DNA from: an uncultured Erysipelotrichaceae bacterium
GTDB taxonomy: Bacteria; Bacillota_I; Bacilli_A; Erysipelotrichales; Erysipelotrichaceae
NCBI GenBank assembly: GCA_944326825.1
Contig: CALVFL010000014.1
Location: forward strand, 1-64,000
Direction: 5' to 3'
Length of the DNA stretch: 64,000 nt
Shown: positions 22,821 to 30,085 of the stretch, in pieces
How the letters are laid out: each line of letters begins with the position of its first letter
Numbering within the stretch: position 1 is the stretch's first letter
Translations under genes and position numbers: made by a program
The notes under the pieces: model-generated
The model's database searches: none
Told to the model about the DNA's origin: nothing
The model's input: only the letters and a program-made list of their open reading frames with translations

Positions 22821-23794
22821 TATAATACTCCTATAAGAGTTCCTAAGACCGTACAAACGATCGCCAAAGCATAAAACAGCAAGACGACTTTCTTCTCTTT
22901 TAGACCCCTGATGACAAAGGCATAATGAATCGGGGTGTATTTAAAGATACGTTTATGGAAAAGACGTACCGAAAGCTGCTGCAGACAGACACAGATCATC
23001 TCCCAAAGAAAGACGCCGCCGACAATGATCAAAAGCAATTCCTGCTTCAAGACCATGGCTATTGCCACAAATAAAGCTCCTAAAGCCAAAGAACCGCTGT
23101 CGCCCATAAAGATCTTGGCCGGAAAGAAATTATAGTAAAGATAACCTATCAAGCCACCCTCCACACAAGCGATGATCAGTGCTACATTATATCTTTTTAA
23201 ATAGATCGCCAAGATCAAAAAAGCGATCAGGGAAATAGCAGACACACCTGCACAAAGTCCATCCATACCATCCGTAAAATTGACGGCATTGCTTTCGGCG
23301 GTAAAGACAAAGACAGCAAAGATGGCATAGATGATATAACCAAGATCGATGCTGATATCAATGATCGGAATGATGATCCTGGTATCTAAAATATCTTTAA
23401 AGACTAAAACGATCAAAAGTCCAAAACCAAGCTGCATCAGCATTTTTAATTTAGGGTTTAGACCTTCATTGGAATTTCTTAAGATGATCAAAATATCATC
23501 TAAAAAACCGACTAAGAAAAATAAGAAATACGAAAGCATGATCATCAAAGCACTCTTGTCATTGATGATGTTTGGATAGACGACGATACAGACGATGATC
23601 GGTACCACCACAAACAATAGTCCGCCCATGATCGGAGTCTTAGCTTTATTTTTGTATTCCTCCAAAGCATATTCCGATACCCTTTGTTCATAATGCAGGG
23701 ATTTTAATAAACGAATATAAAACGGCATCACGATGGCTACTATGCCCAGTGATAAAATGAATCCAATAATCAAAATAATAAATAAGTCTTGCAT
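22820..23794 (-). CDS. mraY: Phospho-N-acetylmuramoyl-pentapeptide transferase
   Basis: This polytopic membrane enzyme forms lipid I from UDP-MurNAc-pentapeptide and undecaprenyl phosphate. About ten hydrophobic segments are seen, with the family motifs FLDD, NAVNFTDGMDGL and FMGDSGSLALGA. The ATG at 23794 (MQDLFIILII) is preferred; a TTG at 23800 is possible. No Shine-Dalgarno site precedes it, and a strong promoter ends nine bases before the ATG, so an internal transcript with an extremely short leader is likely. Confidence 0.96.
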   Translation of the reverse strand: MQDLFIILIIGFILSLGIVAIVMPFYIRLLKSLHYEQRVSEYALEEYKNKAKTPIMGGLLFVVVPIIVCIVVYPNIINDKSALMIMLSYFLFFLVGFLDDILIILRNSNEGLNPKLKMLMQLGFGLLIVLVFKDILDTRIIIPIIDISIDLGYIIYAIFAVFVFTAESNAVNFTDGMDGLCAGVSAISLIAFLILAIYLKRYNVALIIACVEGGLIGYLYYNFFPAKIFMGDSGSLALGALFVAIAMVLKQELLLIIVGGVFLWEMICVCLQQLSVRLFHKRIFKYTPIHYAFVIRGLKEKKVVLLFYALAIVCTVLGTLIGVL

Positions 23795-23802
23795 ACTCAA
23801 AA

Positions 23803-23831
23803 ATTATAATAAATCTTAAAGTTTATGTAAA
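23803..23831 (-). promoter_or_regulatory. Internal promoter before mraY
   Basis: TTTACA (23826-23831), 17 bases, TATAAT (23803-23808) on the minus strand. The predicted start is about three bases before the mraY ATG. A short TTGCC/GGCAA hairpin (about 23840-23853) lies between pbpB and this promoter. Confidence 0.6.
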
Positions 23832-23861
23832 TAATAAGTTGCCCTGAGGCAATTAATCAAA

Positions 23862-26033
23862 CTATTCTTTTTCAGGATCTTTGAATTTAACTTCTATGAC
23901 CATACTCTTATCCACGAGCGTTCCTGGAGCGATCGATTGTTCATAGACGATGCCATAGCCATCAAGTCTAAAGGCAACCCCTGTCAGGCTCCAAAGCTGC
24001 ATGATCTCCTTGCGGGTATAACCTTTTAAATCGATCATCTTAAAGGAATCAAGACTGGTTAATAAGAAGATCTTTTCATTGGAGTAGATCGCATCTTCAG
24101 CTTTAGGATATTGAGCTACGACATATTTTCCTTCACCTAAGACTACAGTATTTTCCATAAGATCACCCAGTTTATTGGCAGCATAATCAAGATCATAATT
24201 GACAAGCTGCGGCATACTGTATTCCTTGATCGTATTTTGAGCGCTTTGCACATCCTCGTTATCTGAAAGATCAGCCATGATCGCAATATTGCTGATCATC
24301 TTGTTTACGGCTTCCGAATAACGGCCGTCCTGATAATCTTCATAAGCGAAATAGACCATGTATTCCGGATCTTCATAAGGGAAACCGATCATTACTGAAT
24401 AGATGACTTTACCATCATCACTGTACGTTCCATCTTCAGCAATCTCTGTCGTACCGGTCTTGGCCATGATCTTCATGGTATCCGATTTATAGCTTCTGCT
24501 TTGTCCTAAAGGATCGCTGACAGCTCTTTCCATGAGATCTTGCACATATTTGGCTGTTGATTCTTTGATTGGTGTACCCACTACTTCCCTTGAACCTTCG
24601 TAGATGATCTTGTTTTCATCGCTTGAATCAACGATCTTATCGATATAATAAGGTTTTACCATCTCGCCGTTGCCAAGGATGGCTGTATAAGCCTGCATCA
24701 GTTTAAGCATCGTCACCGTCACGCCTTGGCCATAAGAAGCTGATAATTTATCAACCGGATATTCAAACTGGATCGAATTCTCATTTTCTAGGATGCCATC
24801 GGTATCGACTGAATCAAAGATCTTAAAGCGGTCCAGATATTCCAGAAATTTATCCGGTCCTAAAACTTCGCTTAATACACTGCTGGTAATGGTATTGGAA
24901 GAATAGATGACTCCGTAATCATAAGGCACTAAACCCCAGGATTCTAATTCATAGTTATAGATACAGCCATAACCATCACCATAAGTCCTGATGGGATTGT
25001 TGTTGCTGTCGGATGTATAACAAAACGGTGATGAATCCACAAGGGCATCACCATCATAGTTGCCGCTGTCGATCGCTGCTGCATAAGTGATCGGTTTAAA
25101 GACTGAACCCGGTTCATAGACATATTGAGAACCAAGGTTGTTGTAGTCTTCAATATTTAAAGAATTGGGATCGTAGTTGGGAGATTGGCCCCAGGCTAAG
25201 ATCTTGCCGCTTTCGATCTCCATAACGGCTCCCCATACCCTTTCGGAATCAGTATGCTCGACTGTTTCATCGACCGCCGTCTGCAAGAGATCCTGGATCG
25301 TTGAATCAATAGTCAGATAGACATCGTAACCATCGATCGAATCTTCCACTATTTCCTGCATTCCCGGCAAGATATAACCATTGCGGTCAGCCTGATAAGT
25401 CCGGCTGCCGTCAACCCCGCTAAGTTCAGTATCTAAATAGCTTTCCACACCCATCTTGCCGACGAGTTTGCCGTTTTCATCAACCTGAGCGAAACCTAAA
25501 AGATATGGCGCAAAGTATTCACCTAAAGGATAGTTTCTTTTTACTGATTCAACGAATTCCACGCCCGTCAGATTATATTCTTCAATGGCTTCCTTTTCTT
25601 CGTTTGATACATCCTTGCCGATTAAGCCAAGTTCAGTCTGATACTTGTCTTTGGCGCTGTTTAAAATACTCTTGATATCTTCTTCAGAAGCATTCAGACA
25701 AGTCGCTAAGACTCTGGCAGTATAATCGATGTCATCGACATAAGCGATCGTATTGTGAACACCCACTCTTGATGAATCCATATAACAGATAATATTATAG
25801 GTACTTTCATCCTGAGCCACGACGATGCCGTTAGAATCATAGATCATGCCTCGATCGGCATGGATCGTTTCGTGAACGGTATTCACACTTTCAACATAGA
25901 CATCAAGATCAGTACCGCTTCTTAAATGCACTTTGCCCAGCGCCACCACCAGGACATTGACACACACTAAAAAAGATATCGTTATAACGATACCAAATAT
26001 CAAAAGAAGCATACGATTGCTTCTTCTCATCAT
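23862..26033 (-). CDS. pbpB: Division-type penicillin-binding protein 2B with PASTA repeats
   Basis: This 723-residue class B PBP is a septal transpeptidase. It has one N-terminal membrane segment (about 9-32), a dimerisation region, a transpeptidase domain with EPGSVFKP (active-site Ser), SSN and MAKTGTTE, and two C-terminal PASTA-like repeats (about 590-720). It overlaps ftsL by four bases and follows it as in the standard division cluster, which supports an FtsI/PBP2B role rather than a sporulation SpoVD role. Confidence 0.93.
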   Translation of the reverse strand: MMRRSNRMLLLIFGIVITISFLVCVNVLVVALGKVHLRSGTDLDVYVESVNTVHETIHADRGMIYDSNGIVVAQDESTYNIICYMDSSRVGVHNTIAYVDDIDYTARVLATCLNASEEDIKSILNSAKDKYQTELGLIGKDVSNEEKEAIEEYNLTGVEFVESVKRNYPLGEYFAPYLLGFAQVDENGKLVGKMGVESYLDTELSGVDGSRTYQADRNGYILPGMQEIVEDSIDGYDVYLTIDSTIQDLLQTAVDETVEHTDSERVWGAVMEIESGKILAWGQSPNYDPNSLNIEDYNNLGSQYVYEPGSVFKPITYAAAIDSGNYDGDALVDSSPFCYTSDSNNNPIRTYGDGYGCIYNYELESWGLVPYDYGVIYSSNTITSSVLSEVLGPDKFLEYLDRFKIFDSVDTDGILENENSIQFEYPVDKLSASYGQGVTVTMLKLMQAYTAILGNGEMVKPYYIDKIVDSSDENKIIYEGSREVVGTPIKESTAKYVQDLMERAVSDPLGQSRSYKSDTMKIMAKTGTTEIAEDGTYSDDGKVIYSVMIGFPYEDPEYMVYFAYEDYQDGRYSEAVNKMISNIAIMADLSDNEDVQSAQNTIKEYSMPQLVNYDLDYAANKLGDLMENTVVLGEGKYVVAQYPKAEDAIYSNEKIFLLTSLDSFKMIDLKGYTRKEIMQLWSLTGVAFRLDGYGIVYEQSIAPGTLVDKSMVIEVKFKDPEKE

Positions 26034-26341
26034 TCACCTCTTACGACACTGCTGAGATCGGTCTGATTCTGTTTAAGTCCGGCTGCAGTAGCTATCTCGT
26101 AAACTCTTTCCTTACTGGCAAGATTAGATATTTCAATATTCAGCTGATCATTTTGCGTCTTTAAAACTTCAGCCTCTTTATTCAGATCTTCGATCTGCAT
26201 CGTCAAAGAATTGTTGATGTTTTTGATAAACAGCGATGAAGCGATGGAAAGTGTCGTCATCATCACTAGTAAAACTACCGAACACTTGAAAAAACGTCTG
26301 GCTTTATAATCTTTACTGTTTCTTTTAACTTTCTTATTCAT
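26030..26341 (-). CDS. ftsL: Cell division protein FtsL
   Basis: The 103-residue bitopic protein has a basic N-terminus, one transmembrane segment (about 20-42) and a leucine-zipper-like extracellular coiled coil (LTMQIEDLNKEAEVLKTQ...). Sequence alone is weak for this family, but the position between rsmH and pbpB is diagnostic. AAAGGTAAG precedes the ATG. Confidence 0.88.
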   Translation of the reverse strand: MNKKVKRNSKDYKARRFFKCSVVLLVMMTTLSIASSLFIKNINNSLTMQIEDLNKEAEVLKTQNDQLNIEISNLASKERVYEIATAAGLKQNQTDLSSVVRGE

Positions 26342-26342
26342 A

Positions 26343-27260
26343 CTATCTTACCTTTTTGATTCCTCTTAATTTAGCACTTTTCGATCTAAGATTAACTTCG
26401 ATCTCATCTTCTTTAGCTGTGATCACTTTGTGATTTAAAAGTTCAAATCTTGGACTTTCGATCTCGCTTGGCAATAATGCCAGCCGTTTATCAACTTTAA
26501 TGCTGCTGAGTTTCTTAAATGTCTGTTTAACCATCCTGTCTTCTAATGAATGGAAAGTGATGATCGAGGCTCTTCCGCCGACTTTCAAAAGATCGGGGAA
26601 GTCATTCAGAAACTTCTTTAAAGAACTTAATTCTTTATTGACTTCGATCCTGATCGCCTGAAAAGTCTGTTTGGCCGGATGACCTTTTTGACTTAACTGT
26701 TTAGCAGGCATTGATCCTTTGATGATCTCCACTAACTCGAAAGTCGTTTCAATCGGTCTTTCTTCTCTTTTTTTAACGATGTTTTTAGCGATGCTGGGAG
26801 CATATCTTTCTTCACCGTATTCATAGATGATCCTTTTTAATTCATCTAAAGAATATTCATTGACCACCTCATAGGCACTTAATTCAGCTTCTTTATCCAT
26901 GCGCATATCTAGTCTTGTATCAAAGCGATATGAGAAGCCTCTTTTTTCATCATCTAACTGTGGGGATGATACCCCAAGATCCAAGATGATGCCGTCCACC
27001 GTTTCCTTTTTTACATACTTGGCGACATTGGCATAGTTATCATGGATATAAGTTACATTTTGATAATCTTTTAATCTTTCTTTAGACTCTTTGATCGCTT
27101 CTTCATCAAGATCAAAGACATACAGCTGGCCTTCTTTCAAACGTTTTAAGATCTCTATGGAATGACCGCCTCTTCCTAAAGTACCGTCGATATAAAGGCC
27201 GTTTCTTTTAACATCCAGCAAGTCGATGCTTTCAGAAAGCATCACACTATAATGTTTCAT
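26343..27260 (-). CDS. rsmH: 16S rRNA (cytosine1402-N4)-methyltransferase
   Basis: The 305-residue SAM-dependent enzyme (MraW) modifies C1402 in the ribosomal P site. Motifs include IDGTLGRGGHS, ILDLGVSSPQLDD and the C-terminal SIITFHSLEDRMVK. It overlaps mraZ by 14 bases and shows no clear ribosome site, so translation is probably coupled to mraZ. Confidence 0.97.
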   Translation of the reverse strand: MKHYSVMLSESIDLLDVKRNGLYIDGTLGRGGHSIEILKRLKEGQLYVFDLDEEAIKESKERLKDYQNVTYIHDNYANVAKYVKKETVDGIILDLGVSSPQLDDEKRGFSYRFDTRLDMRMDKEAELSAYEVVNEYSLDELKRIIYEYGEERYAPSIAKNIVKKREERPIETTFELVEIIKGSMPAKQLSQKGHPAKQTFQAIRIEVNKELSSLKKFLNDFPDLLKVGGRASIITFHSLEDRMVKQTFKKLSSIKVDKRLALLPSEIESPRFELLNHKVITAKEDEIEVNLRSKSAKLRGIKKVR

Positions 27261-27693
27261 GAGCAGTCAGAAAATCTGTCAATTCTTCGGCGATCTCTTC
27301 ATAACTCTCACTGGCTTCTTCATAGTAAGCATTCCATGTATCCTTATCCCAGATTTCAATGTGATCGTTTACTCCGACCACGACACATTCTTTTTTAATG
27401 TTGACAGGATCGCTTAGATAAGCAGGGATCTGAATGCGTCCCTGTTTATCAAGGGAACATTCGCAAGCTCTTGAAGTAAGCATGTGGATATACTGTCTGG
27501 CTGCCTTTTTGGTACTGGGCAGATTAGACAGTTTGCGAAAGATCGTCTGCCATTGTTCATTGGAGTAGATCGTCAAACAACCGTCCAGTCCACGGGTCAG
27601 AATAAAAGTTTCCTGAAGTTCTTCACGAAACTTGTTAGGAATAACGATGCGACCCTTGGTATCAAGGTTATGTGAATATTCACCGATAAACAT
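27247..27693 (-). CDS. mraZ: Transcriptional regulator MraZ
   Basis: The 148-residue protein carries two AbrB-like swapped-hairpin repeats (GEYSHNLDTKGRIVIPNKFR near the N-terminus and CECSLDKQGRIQIPAYL in the middle). MraZ controls its own division cluster and is the first gene of it here. Directly upstream lie four tandem GTGG repeats (27694-27730) that match the known kind of MraZ operator, so the gene very likely regulates itself. Confidence 0.96.
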   Translation of the reverse strand: MFIGEYSHNLDTKGRIVIPNKFREELQETFILTRGLDGCLTIYSNEQWQTIFRKLSNLPSTKKAARQYIHMLTSRACECSLDKQGRIQIPAYLSDPVNIKKECVVVGVNDHIEIWDKDTWNAYYEEASESYEEIAEELTDFLTAHETL

Positions 27694-27730
27694 CTACCAC
27701 AATCTCCCACATATAACCACTTTACACCAC
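27694..27730 (-). promoter_or_regulatory. MraZ operator: four GTGG direct repeats at 10-base spacing
   Basis: Read on the minus strand, GTGG occurs at exactly 10-base steps (plus-strand CCAC at 27697, 27707, 27717 and 27727), the last copy ending just before the ATG. Known MraZ boxes are tandem TGGG/GTGG-type repeats with about this period. The array overlaps the predicted start and the ribosome site, so binding could block both transcription and initiation. Confidence 0.8.
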
Positions 27731-27731
27731 C

Positions 27732-27760
27732 ATTATGGACTATTTATAGCTAAAAGTAAA
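27732..27760 (-). promoter_or_regulatory. Promoter of the mraZ cluster
   Basis: TTTACT (27755-27760), 17 bases, CATAAT (27732-27737) on the minus strand. The start near 27725 falls inside the GTGG array. Confidence 0.6.
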
Positions 27761-27852
27761 CAACAAACCATAAAAAAATGCAATATAAATTGCATTCTTT
27801 TAAAAATAAAAGCTCCCTTTTAAGGAAGCTTCAGAGATACTTAGATCTTTAA

Positions 27853-28002
27853 TTATTTATGTCCGCAGTTAGGACATGCTCTATGAGCTAATTTGTATTC
27901 ACCACAACCGCCGCATTTAACTAATGTCGGAGCAGTTAATTTGTAGTGAGTTCTTCTTTTTGCCTTGCGGGTCTTTGAAGTTCTTCTTTGTTGTACAGCC
28001 AC
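27853..28002 (-). CDS. rpmF: Ribosomal protein L32
   Basis: This 49-residue protein starts with GTG and reads [20 protein letters not shown] at its N-terminus. It ends with a zinc-ribbon of CxxC pairs (CGGC and CPNC) and CGHK. An AAGGAGG site lies eight bases upstream, inside the end of yceD. Order yceD-rpmF is nearly universal. The retained four cysteines indicate the zinc-binding form. Confidence 0.97.
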   Translation of the reverse strand: MAVQQRRTSKTRKAKRRTHYKLTAPTLVKCGGCGEYKLAHRACPNCGHK

Positions 28003-28005
28003 TTT

Positions 28006-28494
28006 TTATTCCTCCTTATCAAATTGATACTCTTTAAGCTTATCCCAACGCGGATCGATCTTATCCACTTTTGACTTCTCATAAGCTTCTTCACTCATGA
28101 CTTGCCAGCCATCCCCTCTAGGATACTCTATTTTGCCGTTTTTTACAACCTTTATCGGTGCAAGCGGCACTATATAAGCCATCACCATCTCATCTAGATC
28201 GAGGTCATCCTTTATAAAATAGGTATCCTTGTCATCTTCAAATGACAATCCGACTGTTTCCTCAAAGGTAAAGGGAACTTTCACATCTTCTAAAGTGATT
28301 GCACACGGACAGATCATTTCTCCTTTTAAATTAAGATCGGCTTTCAATTCATCCATGGCATCATAATAGATCTTAAACTCCCCTTCAGCTGATACTTTGC
28401 GCAGATAAGCATTATTTTGCAAACCTTCACAAAGATCGATCCTGCCGCTAAGAGGCTCAGACAGATTCAAGAGTGCTTTTCTTTCAATTTTCAT
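28006..28494 (-). CDS. yceD: YceD/DUF177 family protein
   Basis: The 162-residue protein matches DUF177, with the paired cysteines CPC at about 63-65 and the central VPFTFEETVGLSF. In several bacteria YceD proteins are linked to rRNA maturation and to rpmF expression, which follows at once. Its promoter is a near-consensus TTGACT-N17-TATAAT whose predicted start is only about five bases before the ATG, so the message is nearly leaderless and no Shine-Dalgarno is possible. Confidence 0.88.
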   Translation of the reverse strand: MKIERKALLNLSEPLSGRIDLCEGLQNNAYLRKVSAEGEFKIYYDAMDELKADLNLKGEMICPCAITLEDVKVPFTFEETVGLSFEDDKDTYFIKDDLDLDEMVMAYIVPLAPIKVVKNGKIEYPRGDGWQVMSEEAYEKSKVDKIDPRWDKLKEYQFDKEE

Positions 28495-28505
28495 AGTGCT
28501 TTACT

Positions 28506-28541
28506 ATTATAGTTTACACATTATTGTAAGTCAAATATAAT
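28506..28541. promoter_or_regulatory. Interlocked divergent promoters (yceD-rpmF and tmcAL)
   Basis: Minus-strand promoter: TTGACT 28529-28534, 17 bases, TATAAT 28506-28511. Plus-strand promoter: TTTACA 28513-28518, 17 bases, TATAAT 28536-28541. Both occupy the same 36 bases. The plus-strand start falls exactly on the tmcAL ATG, and the minus-strand start about five bases before the yceD ATG. Only one polymerase can bind at a time. Confidence 0.8.
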
Positions 28542-28547
28542 ATATTC

Positions 28548-29651
28548 ATGAATATTTGCGGAATCATCGTGGAATACAATCCCTTTCATAACGGACACCG
28601 ATACCATATCGAAAAAGCTAAAGAACTCACTTCTTGTGATGTATTGGTCGCTGTGATGTCGGGAAATTATACACAAAGAGGCGATCTTAGCGTGATGGAT
28701 AAGTTCGCTAAAACGAAAGTTGCCTTAGATAACGGCATCGACATCGTCGTAGAACTTCCCTACATCTATGCTACCCAAAGTGCCTCCTCTTTTTCTAAAG
28801 GAGCCATTGAAGCCTTAAAAGTCTTTGGGGTCGATTCGATCGTCTTTGGCTCGGAAACCAATAATCTGGAAGAATTAAAAGAGATCGCTGCTTTAGAAGT
28901 AAACCCTGATCATTTTAAAGAGATGATCAAGACCGGCATATCTTTTCCTAAAGCTTATGGCCTTTTAGCCAAAGAGTTCCTGCCCAATGATATACTGGCT
29001 ATCGCTTATCTTAAAGCTATCAGAAACACAGCTATAAGACCTTATACCATTCAAAGGACTAACGATTTTCATAGCGAAGACATCAAGAGTATCGCCAGTG
29101 CCAAAGCGATCCGCAAGGCCATAAAAGAAAAAAAGGATTATCACTTGGCTACCGATGTCAAGATCGATCATCCGGTCTTTATCGATGATCTTTATCCTTA
29201 TTTAAGAAGACTTCTGATGCTTAAAAAAAGAGAAGATCTTGAAAAGATCCACCTTGTAAGCGAAGGGATCGAAAAGATCTTCATCGATAACGCTTTTAAA
29301 TATCCTGACTTTGCAAGTTTTTTAAATGCTTCAACATCCAAACGCTATACAGCTTCCCGTATAAAAAGGACTTTATTGCAGATCATGATCGATGTCAAAA
29401 AGAGTGAAGTCGATCACTACTATCAGCCTTACGCCAGAGTCTTAGGCTTTAATGACAAAGGTCAAAAACTCATTAAGGAACTTCGCAAAAACGGCGCCCC
29501 TATTGAAACCCAGATCAAAAAGATACCGCCTTTTATAAAAGATATCGAACTCAAAGCAACGTATCTCTACGCTTCGCTGTTTGATGAAAAACGATTCCAA
29601 TACCTTGTCAAAAGAGAACTTGCAGGACCAATAATAAAAAGCTCGCAATGA
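28548..29651 (+). CDS. tmcAL: tRNA(Met) cytidine acetate ligase TmcAL
   Basis: The 367-residue nucleotidyltransferase-like enzyme (YlbM) forms acetyl-adenylate to acetylate the wobble C34 of elongator tRNA-Met. It begins GIIVEYNPFHNGHRYHI, with the HxGH nucleotidyltransferase signature, and contains MSGNYTQRGD. It is divergent from yceD-rpmF exactly as ylbM is in Bacillus. It has no ribosome site: TATAAT ends six bases before the ATG, predicting a leaderless mRNA. Confidence 0.95.
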   Translation: MNICGIIVEYNPFHNGHRYHIEKAKELTSCDVLVAVMSGNYTQRGDLSVMDKFAKTKVALDNGIDIVVELPYIYATQSASSFSKGAIEALKVFGVDSIVFGSETNNLEELKEIAALEVNPDHFKEMIKTGISFPKAYGLLAKEFLPNDILAIAYLKAIRNTAIRPYTIQRTNDFHSEDIKSIASAKAIRKAIKEKKDYHLATDVKIDHPVFIDDLYPYLRRLLMLKKREDLEKIHLVSEGIEKIFIDNAFKYPDFASFLNASTSKRYTASRIKRTLLQIMIDVKKSEVDHYYQPYARVLGFNDKGQKLIKELRKNGAPIETQIKKIPPFIKDIELKATYLYASLFDEKRFQYLVKRELAGPIIKSSQ

Positions 29652-29658
29652 GCTTTTT
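29636..29658. terminator. Bidirectional terminator between tmcAL and desulfoferrodoxin
   Basis: AAAAAGCTC/GAGCTTTTT hairpin with a five-base loop, overlapping both the tmcAL stop and the end of the convergent gene. Confidence 0.8.
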
Positions 29659-30025
29659 ATTTATCCATCTTCCAAAGTCCGTGTAAATTGCAGTAGGCGT
29701 AAATATCGACCGGTTCGCAATGTCTGCAGACTTTGACTTTCGGTTCATCGTTTGGTTTTAAATGATGAACACGGTAATGATCGCCATAATCGACCACGAT
29801 CCATTCGATGTAGTGTTCTTCGCTCATCGGATGAACAGTTGAGCCGACTATTGCATAACGTTTGCCGTTTTCTTCGACCAAGACCGGTTTATGTTTTTCA
29901 ACAGCTGCCTCTTTGGTATTGGGGACTAACTCACTCATAACCTCGCCGCAACAAGACAACGGGGTATTATGATCGGTCAACTTAGTGGCGATATTGCCGC
30001 AATGCTTACAAATATAGAATTTCAT
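29657..30025 (-). CDS. dfx: Desulfoferrodoxin (superoxide reductase)
   Basis: The 122-residue protein has an N-terminal desulforedoxin-type centre (CKHCG and SCCG, about residues 6-29) and a C-terminal catalytic centre II whose ligands are seen in EKHKP, HPM, CNLHG. It reduces superoxide to peroxide without producing O2, a common defence in anaerobes. A good AGAGGAGG site and a TATAAT upstream indicate a monocistronic unit. Confidence 0.95.
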   Translation of the reverse strand: MKFYICKHCGNIATKLTDHNTPLSCCGEVMSELVPNTKEAAVEKHKPVLVEENGKRYAIVGSTVHPMSEEHYIEWIVVDYGDHYRVHHLKPNDEPKVKVCRHCEPVDIYAYCNLHGLWKMDK

Positions 30026-30085
30026 ATAAATTCCTCCTCTACTTTAATTATAGACTATTAAATGATGCTTGTGTGAAAAATGCTC

